Shown piece by piece: positions 1 through 5,376 of a stretch of 5,379 nucleotides of DNA. Under the pieces are notes generated by a model, which was not told the DNA's origin, searched no databases, and worked only from the letters and a program-made list of their open reading frames with translations. Position numbers and translations under genes: made by a program. This DNA comes from Propionibacteriaceae bacterium (GTDB taxonomy: Bacteria > Actinomycetota > Actinomycetes > Propionibacteriales > Propionibacteriaceae). Position 1 is the stretch's first letter, and every line of letters begins with the position of its first letter. Location: positions 1 through 5,379 of the forward strand of contig WQYJ01000149.1 in assembly GCA_009781325.1 (NCBI GenBank), read 5' to 3'.

Positions 1-1077
1 CAAGCGGTGACTGGGTACGATCGGCTGTGTTACGGCAAGACGGCGCAAGAACGGGCGCAGTTGGATGGGTTCTCGGACACTCCGATCGTACGGATGCTGA
101 TTCCCGATGATGTGGAGCTGACGTTCACTGACATCGTACGCGGGCAGATTCATGCTCCTCGCCCCGATGACCAGGTGATTCTCAAGGCCGACGGGTTTCC
201 GACCTATCACATGGCTGTTGTTGTGGATGATCACTTGATGGGGATTACTCATGTCGTACGCGGTGAGGAGTGGATTTCCTCGACGCCGAAGCACATGCTG
301 TTGTATCGCTGGCTGGGTTGGGATGAGCCGGCGTGGTGTCATATGCCCTTGCTGCGTAATCCGGATAAGTCCAAGATTTCTAAGCGGAAGAATCCGGCGG
401 CTCGATTGCTGTGGTTCCGCGAGGAGGGGTATTTGCCCCAGGCTCTGCTCAACTTCCTGCAGTTGATGGGCTATCCGCCGGCATCCGATGACGACGAAGT
501 GTCGAGCTTCGACGACTTCGTTGCAGGATTCGAGTGGTCTAAAGTCAACACAGTCGGCCCGGTCTTCGATGTGAAGAAACTGGATTGGCTCAACGGGCAC
601 TATATCCGGTCGTTGTCTGAAGATGAGTTGTCGGATCGAATCATCGACTACATCCTGACCTATCAGTTGCGTGATCTTCCGGTGACTGATGCTGATTGGC
701 GATCAATCATCCGTGCTTCTGTTCCGTTGATTGCGCCGCGCTTGGTGACGCTCAAAGAAGCCCTAGCCAAGGTACGCTTCCTGCTGACCGACGTGGTTCT
801 TGATGAAGCCGCAGTGGCCAAGGTTGCCGAAACCGCACCCTCAATCCTCCCGGCAGCCATCGAAGTCCTGGAGTCTTTGCCTGAGTTCACCACCCAAGCC
901 ATCCACGATGCACTCAACGCCCGGTTAGTCGATGACATGGGCTTCTCCCGCAAACTGGCATTCACCCCCATACGAGTGGCCATCTGCGGAAGCTTAGTTT
1001 CCCCACCCCTCTTCGAATCCATGGAGATCCTCGGAAAAGAAGAATCCCTGCGTCGTCTACGATCCTTTGGGACGTGA
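1..1077 (+). CDS. gltX: Glutamyl-tRNA synthetase, 5'-truncated by window edge
   Basis: This cytoplasmic enzyme charges tRNA(Glu) with glutamate using ATP. The frame is open from base 1 and ends at TGA 1075-1077. The GTG at 7 is an internal codon and not the start. About 358 residues are visible. Family members have roughly 470-510, so some 120-150 N-terminal residues, including the HIGH motif, lie outside the window. Visible hallmarks are the ITHVVRGEEW segment (from about 244), the LRNPDKSKISKRKNP segment holding the KMSKS-type loop (SKISKRK, 370-390), the GPVFDVKKLDWLNG segment, and a helical anticodon-binding C-terminus ending in SPPLFESMEILG. From memory, the KISKRKNP and VFDVKKLDWLNG wording is closer to the Vibrio/Pseudomonas type than to the Mycobacterium type. 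Codon choice drifts along the gene, from GCG/GAG/AAG early to GCC/GAA and C-ending codons late. The family assignment is firm; tRNA specificity cannot be judged. Confidence 0.96.
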   Translation, partial: QAVTGYDRLCYGKTAQERAQLDGFSDTPIVRMLIPDDVELTFTDIVRGQIHAPRPDDQVILKADGFPTYHMAVVVDDHLMGITHVVRGEEWISSTPKHMLLYRWLGWDEPAWCHMPLLRNPDKSKISKRKNPAARLLWFREEGYLPQALLNFLQLMGYPPASDDDEVSSFDDFVAGFEWSKVNTVGPVFDVKKLDWLNGHYIRSLSEDELSDRIIDYILTYQLRDLPVTDADWRSIIRASVPLIAPRLVTLKEALAKVRFLLTDVVLDEAAVAKVAETAPSILPAAIEVLESLPEFTTQAIHDALNARLVDDMGFSRKLAFTPIRVAICGSLVSPPLFESMEILGKEESLRRLRSFGT

Positions 1078-1096
1078 CAAAGGGGGCGACCTGACA

Positions 1097-1125
1097 GGGG
1101 ACGTTAAAACTTGACATACGTCCCC
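1097..1125. repeat. Hairpin downstream of gltX, followed by C8 run
   Basis: GGGGACGT (1097-1104) and ACGTCCCC (1118-1125) form a perfect 8-bp stem with a 13-base loop that contains TTGACA. The stem begins 20 bases after the gltX stop and runs into eight Cs (1122-1129). It is placed like a gltX terminator but lacks a U tract, so it is not a canonical intrinsic terminator. It may instead stabilise the 3' end or be an intergenic repeat. Related pieces, GGGACG at 1069-1074 and GGGGGCG at 1082-1088, could pair with the same right arm. Confidence 0.5.
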
Positions 1126-1143
1126 CCCCTGGCCCCCGGAAGC

Positions 1144-1186
1144 CAACCCCCGGTCATCCTGCCGCAGGTACGATGACCGGGGGTTG
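1144..1186. repeat. Long perfect inverted repeat (14-bp arms) with nested hairpin
   Basis: CAACCCCCGGTCAT (1144-1157) pairs perfectly with ATGACCGGGGGTTG (1173-1186). The 15-base loop contains a second small stem, CCTGC/GCAGG (1158-1162 and 1164-1168). The GGTCATCCTGC..CGCAGGT core is shared with the repeat at 1231-1266 on the opposite strand, so this is a partial member of the same dispersed palindrome family. No T run follows on either strand. It could reduce read-through between gltX and the converging minus-strand unit. Confidence 0.7.
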
Positions 1187-1230
1187 ACGTAGGGTCTTGG
1201 ATGTAGACCTGTTCCATAGTCCATACATCG

Positions 1231-1266
1231 GCCGCCGGGGGTCCTGCACCTGCGGCGCAGGATGAC
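1231..1266 (-). repeat. Dispersed intergenic palindrome, left copy
   Basis: Read on the minus strand this is GTCATCCTGC, a 9-base loop, then GCAGGACCCCCGGCGGC. The same 10-base and 17-base outer parts occur on the plus strand at 5345-5376 with a different 5-base loop. The stem is TCCTGC/GCAGGA (1242-1247 with 1257-1262). Conserved arms with a variable loop suggest a mobile or selected REP-like element and not chance. It lies between the 3' ends of gltX and the converging minus-strand unit. Confidence 0.7.
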
Positions 1267-1270
1267 CTAG

Positions 1271-1300
1271 TGAAACACCGGAACAGTCCGCTGTTTTCGG
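1271..1300 (-). terminator. Weak terminator candidate for the minus-strand two-gene unit
   Basis: Ten bases past the stop of the small membrane protein gene, the minus strand reads CCGAAAACAG CGGA CTGTTCCGG (1300-1278). This is a stem-loop with one bulged A and one wobble pair, and TGTTTCA follows (1277-1271). Position and orientation suit a terminator for the unit at 2595-1310. The stem is imperfect and the U tract is poor, so efficiency is doubtful. Confidence 0.35.
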
Positions 1301-1309
1301 TTTACATGA

Positions 1310-1555
1310 TTAATCCGGACTCGTTGCTTTTCGATTCTTCGCTACTCCAAGAATGACTCCAAAGCCCGTCAAGACTGAGGGCGGCGTCCCTGCGTATGGA
1401 AACCCTGCGAAAAATATCCAGAACCCAACGCCAACCATGGCGAATGCCAGCAGAACTGCAAGGATGATATACCCTCTGCGGGCAATCATGTAAGACAGCG
1501 CTCCAAAAAGCAGTCCTATGCCAAGCGAAAGCGCAAATGCAAATGAGGAATCCAT
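1310..1555 (-). CDS. Small two-helix membrane protein, second gene of secreted-protein unit
   Basis: I do not recognise a named family for this 81-residue protein. Two hydrophobic stretches are clear, about residues 5-24 and 29-52, joined by a short basic turn (ARRGY). A mostly uncharged tail ends in a basic patch (KNRK, 73-76), which probably faces the cytoplasm, though topology is uncertain. The ATG begins on the last base of the upstream gene's TAA (TAATG), so translation is probably coupled. AGGAGGT, a near-perfect Shine-Dalgarno sequence, ends about 11 bases before the ATG and lies inside the last codons of the upstream gene. Tight coupling to an exported partner suggests a joint role such as immunity, anchoring or export help. 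That is inference from context only. The strong ribosome binding site and overlap support a real gene. Confidence 0.75.
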   Translation of the reverse strand: MDSSFAFALSLGIGLLFGALSYMIARRGYIILAVLLAFAMVGVGFWIFFAGFPYAGTPPSVLTGFGVILGVAKNRKATSPD

Positions 1556-2595
1556 TACTTACAGTTACCTCCTGAATAGGCTATTGGTACAGGAACAAAG
1601 CCTGCCAGCGGGAAAAGCCCCATATTCATTCTAAGGCACTGCCCCTTGGCGTATGCTGTCGAGGCGACTTGCAGTGTATATCCTCCATAAAGCGCGTATA
1701 GCGAAGCAATGCCCGCCACAAAACTTGCCGTAGAAAGGTTCATCCAAGCCAGAATAACACCTGAAATGGTCAAGCCTGCATCGGTAATTTTTTGGATCAA
1801 AGCTGCTTTCGATGATGCGGCTACCTTAGTTTCCGCACGGTTGAAGTCGATCGACCAGCCATTAATCGAAGCTGAGACTTTCGGGTCTGCGACGATTGGG
1901 TACTTGGTTCCTGGAGCGGGTTCAACTATCTGCACCAACTGACCCTCATCATTGACAACATAGTATGTTTCCACAGACTCACCGTTTGCATCCATAGCCC
2001 ATGGGGATTCAATTTCACCAACGATAACTTCAAGGATGAACTCCTCAGCGTCGAAGGCGAGAACTAAATCCACCGATCCATCATCCTGAATAACCGGAAT
2101 GGCATCACCGAAGTCATAGGTGAATTCACTAGGACCTTGCGGGGAAACCATCACTGTTTCCATACGGACTGACCCATCTTCCAAGACCTGAACTGCTGCG
2201 TGGGCACTATGCCTCTCATCAGAGGCAAATACGATAGTGCCATCGTCTGCTACTTTAGCATCCCTGACTGAAATCTCCTCTGGCAAAGTGACTTGCAGCG
2301 GGATGACCACACCTTCTTCGAGAGTTGCTTCAATAGTAATAGGAAGGTCCCCGTTTATAGGAATGGCTACTTCCACATTGTCTCCCTCAGCAATTAATTG
2401 AGAGCCAACTTGTTCAGGTTCAACAACGTCGCCCACATCTGGCGCAACATCGGCAATCAAATCCGCTGTTCGTTCAGCTATGATTTGACTGTCATCAGCA
2501 AAGGCTGTCGGAGCCAGCCCTATGACCAAAACTCCAGTTACAGCAACAGCAATTGGCCCCAGAACTCTACTCAGGATAGTCTCTCTTCTTGTCAT
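1555..2595 (-). CDS. Exported protein of unknown function with hydrophobic C-terminus
   Basis: This 346-residue protein has a clear signal peptide: positive MTRR start, hydrophobic core about 11-31, and a cleavage site after AFA (31-33) before DD. The mature N-terminal part (34-195) is acidic and predicted rich in beta strands. A segment 198-238 (PWAMDANGE ... YPIVADP) matches, from memory, a linker common in uncharacterised actinobacterial secreted proteins. Residues 239-262 form a short polar stretch, and 265-314 are strongly hydrophobic and helical. The end carries GQCLRMN ... YSGGNCK, with the only mature-region cysteines, C320 and C345, placed to form a disulfide outside the membrane. 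The start is supported by AGAAAGGA (2609-2602), 6 bases before the ATG. The gene looks more A+T-rich than the synthetases, consistent with transfer. A membrane-active or bacteriocin-like role is possible but not shown. Confidence 0.85.
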   Translation of the reverse strand: MTRRETILSRVLGPIAVAVTGVLVIGLAPTAFADDSQIIAERTADLIADVAPDVGDVVEPEQVGSQLIAEGDNVEVAIPINGDLPITIEATLEEGVVIPLQVTLPEEISVRDAKVADDGTIVFASDERHSAHAAVQVLEDGSVRMETVMVSPQGPSEFTYDFGDAIPVIQDDGSVDLVLAFDAEEFILEVIVGEIESPWAMDANGESVETYYVVNDEGQLVQIVEPAPGTKYPIVADPKVSASINGWSIDFNRAETKVAASSKAALIQKITDAGLTISGVILAWMNLSTASFVAGIASLYALYGGYTLQVASTAYAKGQCLRMNMGLFPLAGFVPVPIAYSGGNCK

Positions 2596-2806
2596 TGTTT
2601 GTCCTTTCTTAGGATTTTGGATCTCCTAGCAACAGTGATGCGCATCTCACGCCAGCCAATCCATAGTCGCTGGTTTTCCCTGTAATAAGACTCTTCTTTG
2701 AATCGATAATCTATGAGACCCATCACCCACAATTGGGGTGAAAAAACCAATTTACCCCCCCCCACAACCCTGTTCAGCAAATTGTGTTCTGCATTGTGAG
2801 ACACTG
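2596..2806. other. Upstream region of the secreted-protein gene, with C9 tract
   Basis: About 210 bases separate the 35-bp palindrome from the secreted-protein start. It holds the ribosome binding site (2602-2609), an inverted repeat CACCC/GGGTG (2724-2728 with 2736-2740) beside an A6 run (2741-2746), and nine consecutive Cs (2755-2763). I find no convincing -35/-10 pair on the minus strand; the best TTGTGG (2732-2727) with GATTAT (2711-2706) has only a 15-base gap. A possible GTG reading frame (2804-2592) overlaps the start codon but looks like chance. A promoter must lie here unless transcription reads through from the toxin gene. Confidence 0.5.
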
Positions 2807-2884
2807 AGCGTGTAAAGGGGCCGGGTCATTTTGCACGGCTTTGCGAGCCAAGCCGTGCAAAATGACCCGGCCCCTTTACACGCT
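2807..2884. repeat. Perfect 78-bp palindrome (35-bp arms, 8-base loop)
   Basis: Bases 2807-2841 are the exact reverse complement of 2850-2884, with an 8-base centre (TGCGAGCC) that can add two inner pairs. The arms read AGCGTGTAAAGGGGCC then GGGTCATTTTGCACGGCTT. It starts 7 bases beyond the toxin gene stop codon and lies about 210 bases before the secreted-protein gene on the same strand. No T run follows on either strand; AAAA flanks the inner stem where UUUU would be expected. It is therefore not a standard intrinsic terminator, although so strong a hairpin would probably block polymerase or protect or be cut (RNase III) in RNA. It may also be a repetitive or mobile palindrome. Confidence 0.9.
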
Positions 2885-2891
2885 GTCGCGT

Positions 2892-3287
2892 CTATACGCG
2901 TATTACCGTGATTCCACCATGGGTAGCGATAGCATCGAAATCATCATCTTGGGTGACAATTGGGAGATCTTGAGCCGCAGCGATGACAGCGATCCAGAGG
3001 TCGTTGACGTTGACCTTTCGCCCGGCTTGGGCGAGCTTGAATCTTAGCCGCGCCCATTCGTGGGCAACCGCTGCGTTTATCTCTAGGAGTTCCAAGTCTG
3101 TGAGTGAGGTGAGGGTACGCAATCGAGCGGCCCGGTCATCGGTTGTTTTAGCTGCGAGCACTCCTGCTTCGAGCTCAGCCAAGGTGATGACAGTCACCAA
3201 GCCTTCGTCAGGCAGCATGTCCTGTTGTAAGCTTCTTCCCGATTCTGCTGCGATAAAGACACTTGTGTCGAGAACACCCGTACTCAT
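2892..3287 (-). CDS. vapC: PIN-domain ribonuclease toxin, VapC type
   Basis: This 131-residue protein is a complete PIN-domain toxin. Toxins of this family are Mg-dependent endoribonucleases in the cytoplasm that usually cut tRNA or rRNA and stop translation until bound by their antitoxin. The acidic site residues are all present: D7 in GVLDTSVFI, E38 in ITLAELEAG, D96 in VNDLWIAVIAA, and D114/D116 in VTQDDDFD. The length is normal and no motif is damaged, so it should be active. Its ATG overlaps the antitoxin stop by 4 bases (ATGA), the usual coupled arrangement with the antitoxin first. The gene ends in TAG 7 bases before the 78-bp palindrome. The RNA target cannot be read from sequence. 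The PIN/VapC assignment is firm; the symbol names the toxin family, while its partner is Phd/YefM-like. Confidence 0.92.
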   Translation of the reverse strand: MSTGVLDTSVFIAAESGRSLQQDMLPDEGLVTVITLAELEAGVLAAKTTDDRAARLRTLTSLTDLELLEINAAVAHEWARLRFKLAQAGRKVNVNDLWIAVIAAAQDLPIVTQDDDFDAIATHGGITVIRV

Positions 3288-3535
3288 TGAATCGGCCCTA
3301 ATGTGTCAGTGTCGTCGTTGCCAAGCGCAGCCAGGTCAGTTCTCAGTCTCGGATCGGTCTGTGGGATACCCATCACTTCTTGTGGTGTCAGGAACTTACG
3401 GCGTGGATGATCGATCGCTGTAATCTGGGCAATCTTTTCGCCGCGGGAGGTCAGCACAACGACGTGCCCCTCACGTACTTTCTTGATTACGTCTGCTGTG
3501 TTGTTTCGCAAATCTCGTACTGCAACAGATATCAT
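3284..3535 (-). CDS. Phd/YefM-type antitoxin
   Basis: This 83-residue antitoxin precedes the PIN toxin and should neutralise it while repressing their shared promoter. The N-terminus ISVAVRDLRNNTADVIKKV and the VVVLTSRGEKIAQI strand are typical of the Phd/YefM fold, which dimerises and binds palindromic DNA. The C-terminal part (about 50-83, with LTPQEVMG) is the usual disordered toxin-wrapping tail. I chose ATG 3535 because the family begins at this point, and a TACACT -10 element (3547-3542) lies exactly 6 bases before it, giving a leaderless mRNA. An in-frame TTG at 3553 would add six residues but sits inside the operator palindrome. The stop overlaps the toxin start (ATGA). Confidence 0.9.
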   Translation of the reverse strand: MISVAVRDLRNNTADVIKKVREGHVVVLTSRGEKIAQITAIDHPRRKFLTPQEVMGIPQTDPRLRTDLAALGNDDTDTLGPIQ

Positions 3536-3561
3536 GCTACGAGTGTAGCACAATTGCTACA
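3535..3561 (-). promoter_or_regulatory. Antitoxin operator/promoter with three phased half-sites
   Basis: Three half-sites alternate in direction: TGCTAC (3535-3540), GTAGCA (3545-3550) and TGCTAC (3555-3560), with starts exactly 10 bp apart, one helical turn. The outer pair forms the perfect palindrome TGTAGCA CAAT TGCTACA (3544-3561). They cover the proposed minus-strand -10 (TACACT, 3547-3542) and touch the antitoxin start codon, so binding would block transcription initiation. Phd/YefM antitoxins are known to bind such sites, with affinity modulated by the toxin. The -35 is weak (around 3565-3570, TCTTGC). Confidence 0.75.
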
Positions 3562-3591
3562 TAAGCAAGATAGGTCCGCTTTGTCAGGCGT

Positions 3592-3605
3592 GATAATCTT
3601 GGCGG
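3592..3605 (+). promoter_or_regulatory. glnS promoter -10 region, leaderless arrangement
   Basis: GATAAT (3592-3597, 5 of 6 to consensus) overlaps TAATCT (3594-3599), a TAnnnT -10. From TAATCT, six bases lead to the GTG at 3606, so transcription would start at or within a base or two of the start codon. No good -35 is visible, and no Shine-Dalgarno sequence has room. The spacing is identical to that of the divergent antitoxin promoter. Confidence 0.55.
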
Positions 3606-5336
3606 GTGAGTGAATCTGTGATTTCTGCTGGTGATTTTATTGCCGATGTGGTGCGGGCGGACAATGCTGCGGGTACGTATTCCCAGAGGGTGCAGACTCG
3701 TTTTCCACCGGAGCCTAATGGGTATCTGCATATTGGGCATGCGAAGGCGATCACTGCTGACTTTGGGATTGCCAAGCAGTTTGGCGGAATCTGCAACCTG
3801 CGTTTCGATGATACGAATCCGGACACTGAAGAAGTGGAGTACGTCGAGTCGATCATTGATGATATTGCGTGGTTAGGGTTCACTCCTGCCCAGGTTCTCT
3901 ATGCCTCGGATTACTTCGAGGCGCTCTACCAGTGGGCAGAGTCGTTAATCGAGCGCGGGTTGGCGTACGTCGATGACCAGGATCAGGAAGCTATCTCCGC
4001 TCAGCGCGGCGGATATGGGAAGCCAGGAGTTGAATCGCCGTACAGAAACCGTACAGTTGAGGAGAATCTTGATCTGTTCAGGCGGATGAGGGCAGGCCAG
4101 TTCGCTGATGGTGCGAAGACTCTTCGGGCCAAGATCGACATGCAGTCTGACAACATGCAGATGCGTGATCCGGTGATGTACCGCATCCGCCGCGGTCACC
4201 ATCACCGTACCGGCGATGCCTGGGTGATCTATCCGATGTATGACTGGGCTCACGGGCAGTCTGATGCACTCGAAGGTGTCACACACTCGATGTGTACCCT
4301 CGAATTTGTCTCCAACCGCACTCTCTATGACTGGTATCTATCACACCTCGACCTGCCGTACGAGAAACCGCAGCAACTGGAGTTCGCTCGGTTGGAGCTG
4401 ACCTATACGGTGACATCGAAGCGTAAGTTGAAGCAGCTTGTTGATGATGGGGTTGTCGATGGGTGGGATGATCCGCGGATGCCTACACTTCAGGGAGTGC
4501 GCCGCCGCGGCTATCCGGCAGCGGCGATTCGAAACTTCTGTACTCACATTGGGATCAACAAAACGAACTCTCGCCATGCCATTGAGGAACTGGAGTCCTT
4601 CGTACGTGCTGAGCTCAATCGCGTCGCCCAGCGCCGTATGGCTGTGGTGCGTCCGCTGAAGCTGGTGATCGACAACTGGCCGACCGAGGATGGGCGTACG
4701 ATCGCTGAAGCTCGGCAGGCTGGTGAGGATGCCCCGGCTGTAACGCAGTGGTTTGAGATCCCGAATAATCCGGAGAATCCCGAGGATGGGACCAGGCTCG
4801 TGCCTTTTTCCGGGCAGTTGTGGATTGAGGCTGAGGACTTCGCTGAGGTTCCGCCACCTAAGTTCTTCCGTCTGTCTCCTGGCAAGGAAGTACGCCTGCG
4901 CGGGGCCTTTCTGGTGACCGCAACTGAGGCTGTTAAGGATGGCGATGGAAAAGTGGTCGAGGTGCGTGCAACCTATGATCCAGCTTCGAAGGGCGGCAAT
5001 GCCCCCGATGGTCGCAAGGTGAAGTCCACGATGCACTGGGTAAGCGCCGATCATGGGTGTGATGCCGAGGTGAGGCTGTATGAGCGCATGTTTACCAACG
5101 ATGCACCAGGTTCGACCACCGGTGATCCTCTTGATGATTTGAATCCAGCTTCTATGGAAGTCCTAGCCGCTAAGGTTGAGCCCGCGTTGGCACCAGTTGA
5201 AGGCGGGGTAGCCCCAGGACAGGTCGTACAGTTCGAAAGAATTGGCTATTTTGCCGCCGACCCGCGTACACCTATGCTTTTCCATCGCACAGTAGGTCTT
5301 AAGGACGACTGGGCTTCGCTTCAAAAGCGAAGCTAA
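3606..5336 (+). CDS. glnS: Glutaminyl-tRNA synthetase
   Basis: This cytoplasmic class I enzyme joins glutamine to tRNA(Gln) directly. The 576 residues compare with about 554 in E. coli and appear complete. Motifs in order are PPEPNGYLHIGH (HIGH at 42-45), NLRFDDTNP (64-72), YPMYDWAHGQSDALEG (from 209), SKRKL of the KMSKS loop (271-275), GWDDPRMPT, and the two-barrel anticodon-binding part ending VGLKDDW. R32, D68 and Y212 correspond to E. coli residues that read glutamine or the acceptor stem. The loop reads TVTSKRK where E. coli has TVMSKRK. A stretch near 360-375 (EARQAGEDAPAVT) is extra relative to E. coli. GTG 3606 is preferred because MSES aligns with the E. coli start; GTG 3618 is possible. 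Most Actinobacteria instead make Gln-tRNA by GatCAB amidation, so transfer is likely. Confidence 0.97.
   Translation: MSESVISAGDFIADVVRADNAAGTYSQRVQTRFPPEPNGYLHIGHAKAITADFGIAKQFGGICNLRFDDTNPDTEEVEYVESIIDDIAWLGFTPAQVLYASDYFEALYQWAESLIERGLAYVDDQDQEAISAQRGGYGKPGVESPYRNRTVEENLDLFRRMRAGQFADGAKTLRAKIDMQSDNMQMRDPVMYRIRRGHHHRTGDAWVIYPMYDWAHGQSDALEGVTHSMCTLEFVSNRTLYDWYLSHLDLPYEKPQQLEFARLELTYTVTSKRKLKQLVDDGVVDGWDDPRMPTLQGVRRRGYPAAAIRNFCTHIGINKTNSRHAIEELESFVRAELNRVAQRRMAVVRPLKLVIDNWPTEDGRTIAEARQAGEDAPAVTQWFEIPNNPENPEDGTRLVPFSGQLWIEAEDFAEVPPPKFFRLSPGKEVRLRGAFLVTATEAVKDGDGKVVEVRATYDPASKGGNAPDGRKVKSTMHWVSADHGCDAEVRLYERMFTNDAPGSTTGDPLDDLNPASMEVLAAKVEPALAPVEGGVAPGQVVQFERIGYFAADPRTPMLFHRTVGLKDDWASLQKRS
5313..5333. 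repeat. Perfect hairpin at the 3' end of the glnS coding region
   Basis: GCTTCGCTT (5313-5321) and AAGCGAAGC (5325-5333) form a 9-bp perfect stem with a 3-base loop, ending at the base before the TAA stop. It encodes the last residues (ASLQKRS), beyond the conserved VGLKDDW end. The tail TAATCACC is not a U tract. It may help end or stabilise the transcript together with the next hairpin. Confidence 0.6.
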
Positions 5337-5344
5337 TCACCGCT

Positions 5345-5376
5345 GTCATCCTGCCAAAGGCAGGACCCCCGGCGGC
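5345..5376 (+). repeat. Dispersed intergenic palindrome, right copy
   Basis: GTCATCCTGC, a 5-base loop CAAAG, then GCAGGACCCCCGGCGGC. The outer 10 and 17 bases are identical to the element at 1231-1266 on the other strand. The stem TCCTGCC/GGCAGGA (5349-5355 with 5359-5365) has an AAA loop. It begins 8 bases after the glnS stop and may act as a factor-dependent terminator or 3' stabiliser. No T run is seen before the window ends. Confidence 0.7.

Noticed and set aside
2592..2804. A 70-codon minus-strand frame from GTG 2804 overlapping the secreted-protein start by ATGA
   Set aside because: It has no ribosome binding site of note, runs through the C9 tract and has a composition with no recognisable protein character. 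The overlap is produced by the ribosome binding region of the true gene.
2807..2884. The palindrome as a bidirectional intrinsic terminator
   Set aside because: Neither strand has a T run after the stem. The order is TTTT-stem-AAAA on both strands, the reverse of what is needed.
2983..3423. A 146-codon plus-strand frame across the toxin and antitoxin genes
   Set aside because: It is antisense to two well-recognised genes with intact motifs and has no start signal of its own.
3284..3553. TTG 3553 as antitoxin start
   Set aside because: It lies inside the operator palindrome, upstream of the best -10 element, and adds residues (MCYTRS) not typical of the family. ATG 3535 fits better.
4341..5054. 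A 237-codon minus-strand frame opposite glnS
   Set aside because: It lies wholly within the conserved glnS coding region, and its translation is rich in His, Arg and Ser without any motif, as expected of an antisense shadow.
1231..5376. The region as an insertion sequence or composite transposon
   Set aside because: No transposase gene, no target-site duplication and no long terminal inverted repeats are visible. The bracketing copies are themselves hairpins, as in REP-like elements.
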